Positions 58,340 to 64,000 of a DNA stretch of 64,000 nucleotides are shown here, piece by piece. The position numbers were made by a program, and so were the translations under genes. The stretch lies in the NCBI RefSeq assembly GCF_010731615.1, contig NZ_AP022618.1, forward strand, positions 2,170,001 to 2,234,000, read 5' to 3'. A model generated the notes under the pieces. The model searched no databases. It saw only the letters and a program-made list of their open reading frames with translations, and was not told where the DNA came from. The stretch comes from Mycolicibacterium insubricum (lineage in GTDB: Bacteria; Actinomycetota; Actinomycetes; Mycobacteriales; Mycobacteriaceae). The stretch's first letter is position 1. Every line of letters starts with the position of its first letter.

Positions 58340-59098
58340 CTATTTCACCTGGCTGCGGCCGCGCTCCAGCACGGCGGCGCGGTTGGCCTCGATGCTGGCG
58401 CCGGTGGTGCGCAGCGCCCAGTCGCGGGCTGCCTCAGCCTCGATCCAAAGGCTGGCGCCGGTCTGGGCGGTGTCGATGCGGTGGTAGGTGCCCAGCAGGG
58501 CGCGCACCGCATCCTGGTTGTTGCCGACGATGGAGGTGGCCACCGCGCGGGCGGCGTCGAGCAGCCGCTCGTGCGGCACCACCTCGGTAACCAGTCCGGC
58601 GCGCAGCGCGTCGGCGGCCGACAGGTAGTCGCCGGTCATGCTCATCCGCCGGGCCATCCCGACGCCGACCTTCTGTGGCAGCCGGACACTGAGCCCCCAG
58701 CTAGGCAGCAGCCCCACCCGGGCGTGGGTATCGGCGAACCGGGCGTTCTCCGAGGCGATCAGAATGTCGCAGTACAGCGCCAGTTCCAGTCCGCCGGTGA
58801 CCGCGGCGCCGTTGATGGCACCGATCACCGGGGTGCTGATGTCCGGCCACTTCGGCGACAGGTCGGGCAGCGCGTCGGAGTTGCCGAGCTCCTTGAGGTC
58901 GACACCCGCGCAGAACACCGGGTCGGCGCCGGTGACGATGATGACGTCGACGTCCGGGTCGGCGTCGGCGGTGGCGAGGGAGGCGAAGAAGGTGTCGCGC
59001 AGTTCGCTGGACAGGGCGTTGCGGGACTTCGGCCGGTTCAGCGTCAGGGTGGCGATCCGGTCGGTGGTGTCGATCAGCAGGACGGGCTCGGTGGTCAT
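58340..59098 (-). CDS. Enoyl-CoA hydratase/isomerase family protein
   Basis: A 252-residue crotonase-fold protein. It has the N-terminal RIATLTLNRPKSRNALSSEL, the oxyanion-hole CAGVDLKELG, and INGAAVTGGLELALYCD with the second oxyanion Gly. Glu residues at the classic hydratase positions are present in GGLELAL and at GLLPSWG (where many hydratases have P-G-x-G-x-x). The reaction may be hydration or isomerisation of an enoyl-CoA. ATG 59098 gives MTTEPVLLID. Downstream of the helicase gene on the same strand, 58 bases apart. Confidence 0.88.
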   Translation of the reverse strand: MTTEPVLLIDTTDRIATLTLNRPKSRNALSSELRDTFFASLATADADPDVDVIIVTGADPVFCAGVDLKELGNSDALPDLSPKWPDISTPVIGAINGAAVTGGLELALYCDILIASENARFADTHARVGLLPSWGLSVRLPQKVGVGMARRMSMTGDYLSAADALRAGLVTEVVPHERLLDAARAVATSIVGNNQDAVRALLGTYHRIDTAQTGASLWIEAEAARDWALRTTGASIEANRAAVLERGRSQVK

Positions 59099-59156
59099 CT
59101 GCCCACCGTAGCCGCCGCGACGCAACCGGATCCAGGGGGTCTGACAATGGATAGTT

Positions 59157-61718
59157 TCAGAATTGGTCCATCCGGCCGGCGCCCCGCAGCGTGAGCACCG
59201 GCGTTCCGGCGGCATCGGAGGCCGCCAGGTCCACCTCGACGTCGAAGCCCCAGTCCCGGTCCCCGGCCGGATCATCGAGGATCTGGCGCACCCGCCACGC
59301 GGTGGCGCCGCGGTCGATGATCAGCAGCGCCGGCCCGCGGGCATCGGCGCCGGTGCCCACCGCGTCGTGCTCGGCGAAATAGTCGTCGCCGACCTGTGCC
59401 CAGCGCGCCGCGGTCCAGCCGGCGTCGAGGGCGGCCAGTTCGTCCCAGCGTTCCCGGGCGAACAACTGCACCCGGTGGAACAACGCGTTGCGGACCATCG
59501 CGGTGAACGCCCGCTGGTTGGCGGTCAGCGGCCTCGGTGGGACCGGCACGGCGGACGTCGGCAGCGGGCCGTCGCCGGCGGTGATCTGTTCCCACTCGTC
59601 GAGCAGGCTCGAATCCACCTGGCGCACAAGCTCCCCGAGCCACTCGACGATGTCGGTCAGCTCCTCGGTGCGGGCGGCGGCGGGGACCGACGAGCGCAGC
59701 GCCCGGACCGCGTCGGACAGGTAGCGCAGCACCGTACCCTCGGAGCGGGTCAGCCCGTACTCGCCGACCAGTTCCCGGAACGTCATCGCACGCTCCCACA
59801 TCTCCCGCACCACCGACTTGGGTGACAGGCCGGCCCCGGCGGCCCACGGGTTGCTGCGCAGGTACAGCCCGAAGGCATGCTGCAGCAGCTCGTCGAGCGG
59901 CTTGGGGTAGGTCACCTCGTCGAGCAGCTCGATGCGTTCGTCGTAGTCGACGCCGTCGGCCTTGAGCTCGGCCAGCAGCTCGCCGCGCGCCCGCTTCAAC
60001 TGGGCGGCCAGGATCGGTCGCGGATCCTCCAGCGTCGCCTCGATCACCGAAACCACATCCACCGCATAGGTTTCCGAATCGGGATCCAGCAGGTCGACGG
60101 CCGCCAGGGCGAACGTGGACAGCGGCTGGTTCAGCGCGAAATCCCGCGGCAGGTCACCGGTCAGCCGGTAGCGCACGACGTCGGTCCCGGGTTCGGCCAC
60201 CCGCTGCAGCACGCCGGCCTGCAGCAGCGATCGAGCGATCCCCACGGCATCGCGGATCAGCCGCAACTGCCGTTTGCGTGGCTCGTGGTTGTCGGTGAGC
60301 AGCGAACGCATCTCCGCGGCCGCGTCCGACGTGCTCGTCGCCGCACCGGAGCGGGCCGCGACATTGAGCATCATCGCCGTCGTCACCCGCATATTGCTGG
60401 TCAGGGCCTCGGGTTCGGCGGATTCCAGCCGTCGCAGCGTCGGTTCACCCCAGGGGACCATGCCCTCGGGGGCCTTGCGCCGCACCAGCTTCCGGCGCTT
60501 GCGCGGATCGTCGGCGACCTTGGCGAACTGTTTGAGGTTGGCGATCTCGTGCTCGGGCGCCTGTACGACGACGGTGCCCGCAGTATCGAAGCCGGCGCGT
60601 CCGGCCCGCCCGGCGATCTGGTGGAACTCGCGCGCGTTGAGCAGCCGGGTGCGGGTGCCGTCGTACTTCGACAGCGCCGAGAACACGACCGTGCGGATCG
60701 GCACGTTGATCCCGACGCCGAGCGTGTCGGTGCCGCAGATGACCTTCAGCAGTCCGGCCTGGGCGAGCTGTTCGACGAGGCGCCGGTACTTGGGCAGCAT
60801 GCCGGCGTGGTGCACCCCGATGCCGTGGCGGACCAGCCGCGACAGCGTCGACCCGAACGCCGTGCTGAAGCTGAACCCACCGATCAGCTCGGCGATCGCC
60901 GACTTCTGTTCCCGGGTGCAGACATTCACGCTCGTCAGCGCCTGGGCGCGCTCCAGTGCCGATGCCTGGGTGAAATGCACGATGTAGATCGGGGCCCGGT
61001 CGGTCTCCAGCAGCTCGGTGATGGTCTCCTGCATCGGCGTGGTGGCGTAGGAGAAATACAGCGGTACCGGGCGTTGCGCATTGGCCACCAGCGCGGTGGG
61101 CCGCCCGGTGCGCCGGGTCAGGTCCGCGCGCAGGTTTGTCACGTCGCCCAGCGTCGCCGACATCAGCAGGAACTGGGCGCCGGGCAGTGTCAGCAGCGGC
61201 ACCTGCCACGCCCAGCCCCGGTCCGGGTCGCCGTAGAAGTGGAACTCGTCCATGACGATCAGCGGCGCGGGCGCATCGTTCCGGCCGCCCTCGCGCAGCG
61301 CGATATTGGCGAGCACCTCGGCCGTGCAGGCGATGATGGGGGCGCCTGCGTTGACGGCCGCGTCGCCGGTGAGCATGCCGACGTTGACCGCGCCGAACAC
61401 CTCGCACAGGGCGAAGAACTTCTCGCTGACCAGCGCTTTGATCGGGGCGGTGTAGTAGCTGCGCCGGCCCCCGGCCAGCGCGGCGTAGACCGCGCCGGTG
61501 GCCACCAGCGACTTCCCCGATCCGGTGGGCGTGGCCAGGACGACATTGGCGCCGCTGACCAGTTCGATCAGCGCCTCCTGCTGCGCCGGGTACAGCGCGG
61601 TCCCGCCGGCCTGGGCCCGTGCCGCGAACCGTTCGAAGAGTGCGTCCGGGTCGTCGCCGTGTGCCCGCAGCGGCGAGAGGTCGCCGGGATCGGTGACCAG
61701 CGGCGCCGGACCCGTCAC
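59157..61718 (-). CDS. DEAD/DEAH-box helicase with DUF3516 C-terminus (Ski2-like)
   Basis: An 853-residue helicase. Motif I is TPTGSGKS (63-70), motif II DEFH (157-160) instead of DEAD/DEAH, motif III SATLG, and motif VI HQIAGRAGRAGFD. The C-terminal ~400 residues are the DUF3516 domain seen in actinobacteria. The relation to Ski2/Lhr/HelY suggests RNA or DNA unwinding in turnover or repair. The ATG overlaps the stop of the hydrolase gene by four bases, so the two are coupled. Confidence 0.9.
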   Translation of the reverse strand: MTGPAPLVTDPGDLSPLRAHGDDPDALFERFAARAQAGGTALYPAQQEALIELVSGANVVLATPTGSGKSLVATGAVYAALAGGRRSYYTAPIKALVSEKFFALCEVFGAVNVGMLTGDAAVNAGAPIIACTAEVLANIALREGGRNDAPAPLIVMDEFHFYGDPDRGWAWQVPLLTLPGAQFLLMSATLGDVTNLRADLTRRTGRPTALVANAQRPVPLYFSYATTPMQETITELLETDRAPIYIVHFTQASALERAQALTSVNVCTREQKSAIAELIGGFSFSTAFGSTLSRLVRHGIGVHHAGMLPKYRRLVEQLAQAGLLKVICGTDTLGVGINVPIRTVVFSALSKYDGTRTRLLNAREFHQIAGRAGRAGFDTAGTVVVQAPEHEIANLKQFAKVADDPRKRRKLVRRKAPEGMVPWGEPTLRRLESAEPEALTSNMRVTTAMMLNVAARSGAATSTSDAAAEMRSLLTDNHEPRKRQLRLIRDAVGIARSLLQAGVLQRVAEPGTDVVRYRLTGDLPRDFALNQPLSTFALAAVDLLDPDSETYAVDVVSVIEATLEDPRPILAAQLKRARGELLAELKADGVDYDERIELLDEVTYPKPLDELLQHAFGLYLRSNPWAAGAGLSPKSVVREMWERAMTFRELVGEYGLTRSEGTVLRYLSDAVRALRSSVPAAARTEELTDIVEWLGELVRQVDSSLLDEWEQITAGDGPLPTSAVPVPPRPLTANQRAFTAMVRNALFHRVQLFARERWDELAALDAGWTAARWAQVGDDYFAEHDAVGTGADARGPALLIIDRGATAWRVRQILDDPAGDRDWGFDVEVDLAASDAAGTPVLTLRGAGRMDQF

Positions 61719-63346
61719 GGGCGGTGAATCGGCAACAGCAGCCGGGAGGCCCCGCCGTGGCCGATGGTCTGGGTGGACGGCACCATCCGGACCCCGTCGC
61801 GGGGATGTTCGCCGGTACCCAGATTGCGGGCGTACCGCGGGTGGGAACCACCGGCGATCAACAGCCGGATCCGGTTGCCCGCGGTGAACCGGTGCGCGAT
61901 CTCGTCCAGGGCCAGCCGGATCGGCGCGGGATCGTCCGCATCCCGGACGAATCGCCGGTAACCGTCGCTGATGTTGGTGGACCGCCCGCGCCCGTCGACC
62001 TCGCTGATCCGGACGAACACGTCGAAGTACGGGTTGTCGGAGCGGTGGTCCAGCTCCACGACGGGTGCGCCGTGCACCTCCACATCGGCGGTCAGCTCCG
62101 GACCGTTGAAAACCAGCACGTCGTCACGGGTGGCCAGCGCGTCGTCGCGGCGGCGGCCGCTGTCCGGCGACAGCAGCCGACCACCCACGGTCGGCGTCGG
62201 ATCGGCCGGGTCGTAGGTGAACTGCGAGCTCACCGCTGCGTCCGGGCCGGGTTCGGCGCGCAATTCGCCCGGCTCCAGATAGAGAACCGCCTCACCCGCG
62301 TCGGCCGGCGGCCAGTCCGCCAGCTCGCGCCAGCCCCCGCCGCCGGTGACGAAGATCCGGGTGCGCGGCCGGGGTGCGACGTCGTGTCCGCCCAGGTGCC
62401 GGCCGAACCAGTCCAGGGATTCGCGCAGCACGGCCGGCGCGGCGCGGGTCATGGTGTGGGTGTGCGTCCACGGGCCGACCGTCAGGGCCACGTCGGCGCC
62501 GCGGTCACGCAGCCGCCGGTACTGCTCCAACGTCTGGTCCAGAAAGATGTCCTGCCAGCCGCCCACCACCAGGATCGGCACCTCGGCGCGGTCCAGGCCG
62601 CCGTCGCGGCGGTACGGCGCCCAAAACGGGTCGTCGAGGTCGGCGTTGCCGGTCCACGGTTCCCACCACGGCGCACCGTCGCCGAGCAGATCCCGGCCGG
62701 AGCGGCCGAGCGGCACCTCGGAAACCGCGCGGCGCACCTCCGAATACTGGCGCAGGTTGCGGATGGCGGCGCGCATCCACCCGGGTTCCTCCTGGTGGAC
62801 CAGCCCGTGACTCCAGCCCAGGAAATCGTTGACGGTGAACGCGCCGGTGCCCCAGGTCGCATCGGCCAGGTCGTGCACCCCGACGATGGTCACCGCCGCG
62901 GCCAGATCCTCGGGCGGATCCTCCAGCATCGCGAACTGGGTGTGTGCCAGATACGACGGGCCGATGGTGCCGAAAGATCCCGTGTACCAAGGTTGTTCAC
63001 GCAGCCAAGCCGCGGTGTCCAGGCCGTCGTCGGCCTCGTTGACCGCCGGGGAGAATTCACCGCCGGAACCGAACGTGCCCCGCACGCTCTGCAGGATCAC
63101 GTGGTGACCGCGCGCGGCGTACGGCGTCCCGTACAGCTGTGCGAGTGGGAACCCGCGGCCGTACGGGCTGCGCACCAACAGGGTGCCGACCGGTTTCCCG
63201 ATCGGCTCATAGTGGTCGGCGAGCAGTTCGACGCCGTCGCGCATCGGGATCGGCACGCCGCGGCGCACCCGATAGCGGTGGGTGGGGGGTGGTAGATCGG
63301 CGACGCGGCTCAGCGCCCGGTGGGCGAACTGGGGCAGCGGGGGCAC
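61715..63346 (-). CDS. CocE/NonD-type hydrolase (X-Pro dipeptidyl-peptidase S15 family)
   Basis: A 543-residue serine hydrolase. It has the N-terminal region IPMRDGVELLADHYEPIG, RGTFGSGGEFSP, and the nucleophile Ser131 in GTIGPSYLAH (normal elbow G-x-S-Y-x-G/A). An Asp is likely in WGTGAFTVND or nearby, and the His is in GPWTHTH. A C-terminal jelly-roll domain follows (~350-543). Family members cleave esters or amides, including cocaine, or act as acylases; the true substrate is unknown. GTG 63346 starts it. It is the first gene of the unit with the helicase. Confidence 0.88.
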   Translation of the reverse strand: MPPLPQFAHRALSRVADLPPPTHRYRVRRGVPIPMRDGVELLADHYEPIGKPVGTLLVRSPYGRGFPLAQLYGTPYAARGHHVILQSVRGTFGSGGEFSPAVNEADDGLDTAAWLREQPWYTGSFGTIGPSYLAHTQFAMLEDPPEDLAAAVTIVGVHDLADATWGTGAFTVNDFLGWSHGLVHQEEPGWMRAAIRNLRQYSEVRRAVSEVPLGRSGRDLLGDGAPWWEPWTGNADLDDPFWAPYRRDGGLDRAEVPILVVGGWQDIFLDQTLEQYRRLRDRGADVALTVGPWTHTHTMTRAAPAVLRESLDWFGRHLGGHDVAPRPRTRIFVTGGGGWRELADWPPADAGEAVLYLEPGELRAEPGPDAAVSSQFTYDPADPTPTVGGRLLSPDSGRRRDDALATRDDVLVFNGPELTADVEVHGAPVVELDHRSDNPYFDVFVRISEVDGRGRSTNISDGYRRFVRDADDPAPIRLALDEIAHRFTAGNRIRLLIAGGSHPRYARNLGTGEHPRDGVRMVPSTQTIGHGGASRLLLPIHRP

Positions 63347-63392
63347 CCCGCCAGGGTACGGCGTGGCCCGGACGCCGGCAGATTCCGCGAGG

Positions 63393-64000
63393 TCAGAACT
63401 TGTAGTAGGGGGACAGCTGCTGGGCGCGCATCATGTTCTCGGTCATGCACTCCGGGGCGTCCGGGGAGTGGATGGGGGAGTAGAACAGCGACTGCTGGAT
63501 GACGCCGTAGCTGGTCTTGTAGGCGATCATGCAGGAGAACCACCACCGGTTGTTCCAGTCGGTGGGCTTCATCACCCAGTAGGTGGCCGCGCGGTGGCCG
63601 TTGATGGTGGTCTCGACGGCGTCCTTGGGCAGCGTCTGCTCATAGGTGCGCCAGACGAACGCCTCCACCGCCATCTGGTAGTTGCCGGCGTCGTACTGGC
63701 AGCGCAGGCCGTTCTGCGGTTCCGGCGGCGTGAAGCCCAGGCCGATCGAATCGGTGACGTCGAGCGGGATGTCGCGGCACGGGTCGAACGGATCGGGGTC
63801 GGTCAGGTTGAGCACCGGCCGCCGGGTGGTGCTCAGCGGCACGTCGGTGTTGCGCAGCTCGATCGGGGCGGCCCAGGTCCGCTCGACGTTCCCGAACGCG
63901 GCCGCCGAGACCCCGTCGCGCGATCCGCCGGTGCCGGCGGTCAGCACGGCGGCGGCGACGACCGCGGTCAATGCGGCCCATAACCGCAGCCTGGCAACCA
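63393..64000 (-). CDS. Exported protein, DUF3558-like, start codon at window edge
   Basis: At least 202 residues, 5' end at or just past the right edge. The open frame starts with (N)TG at 64001-63999, so the true start is probably a single base outside the window. A basic N-terminus and hydrophobic stretch (RLRLWAALTAVVAAAVLTAG) make a signal peptide. The mature part has four cysteines (DPCRD, LRCQYD, FSCMIAYK, PECMTE), as expected for disulfides. Segments such as DPFDPCRDI and LSPYYKF fit the DUF3558 type of mycobacterial surface proteins. No function is known. Confidence 0.75.
   Translation of the reverse strand, partial: VARLRLWAALTAVVAAAVLTAGTGGSRDGVSAAAFGNVERTWAAPIELRNTDVPLSTTRRPVLNLTDPDPFDPCRDIPLDVTDSIGLGFTPPEPQNGLRCQYDAGNYQMAVEAFVWRTYEQTLPKDAVETTINGHRAATYWVMKPTDWNNRWWFSCMIAYKTSYGVIQQSLFYSPIHSPDAPECMTENMMRAQQLSPYYKF

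Noticed and set aside
59877..61727. A 616-codon plus-strand frame opposite the DUF3516 helicase
   Set aside because: The helicase has all its motifs on the other strand; this frame has none.

Overview
The window is high-GC, gene-dense DNA from a mycobacterium, most likely an environmental Mycolicibacterium or Mycobacterium rather than the tuberculosis complex. The gene order map, mqo, elaA-like acetyltransferase, AAA/VWA chelatase, cobO, cobB, cysG, efpA, proS, two DUF4439 proteins, rimP, nusA, ylxR, infB, rbfA, DHH phosphoesterase, dinF matches the mycobacterial backbone. The ergothioneine genes, an EfpA efflux pump and GTG/TTG or leaderless starts fit the same group. A dedicated PrpB methylisocitrate lyase points away from M. 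tuberculosis. All names come from reading translated sequence against remembered families; no database search was made.

Layout. 1-5.2 kb: truncated membrane protein, hot-dog thioesterase, map, cobQ, two small mycobacterial proteins and a tiny Cys-rich metallothionein-like gene. 5.4-12.7 kb: mqo, acetyltransferase, then a tightly packed cobalamin/siroheme run (chelatase, cobO, cobB, cysG) with a 62-bp tandem repeat carrying the cobB translation start. 12.7-17.5 kb: efpA, a membrane protein, proS, a secreted protein. 17.5-22.2 kb: a divergent accessory catabolic locus (GntR regulator and VOC protein facing a flavin monooxygenase, CoA-transferase and CitE-like lyase) around a palindromic operator. 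22.2-22.6 kb: decayed coding remnants. 22.6-26.8 kb: egtABCD without egtE. 26.9-35.6 kb: lipoprotein, a ScfR-type regulator, and a divergent prpD-prpB-prpC-pyc operon that pairs the methylcitrate cycle with pyruvate carboxylase. 35.7-40.1 kb: PucR-like regulator, NTF2-like protein, FAD reductase/dehydrogenase and SDR, with two copies of a ~95-bp intergenic element. 40.1-43.9 kb: a mycobacterial-type methylenetetrahydrofolate reductase downstream of metE, led by a cobalamin riboswitch. 43.9-55.6 kb: DUF4439 pair, then the translation/RNA operon, split between nusA and ylxR by an oppositely oriented NHL-repeat Ser/Thr kinase and a membrane protein. 55.6-64 kb: two paralogous membrane proteins, a Baeyer-Villiger-type monooxygenase, an enoyl-CoA hydratase, a DUF3516 helicase, a CocE/NonD hydrolase and a truncated exported protein.

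How the parts connect. Cobalamin runs through the window: synthesis genes (cobQ, cobO, cobB, cysG, chelatase) and B12-controlled expression of B12-independent methionine synthase. Propionate metabolism is the second theme: PrpC consumes oxaloacetate, PrpB releases pyruvate, and the adjacent Pyc can regenerate oxaloacetate. I saw no CRISPR array, insertion sequence, prophage, rRNA or tRNA. No wholly new system is proven here; the strongest leads are the triplicated cobB start region, the prp-pyc operon, the paired intergenic elements, and the kinase insertion into the nusA-infB operon.
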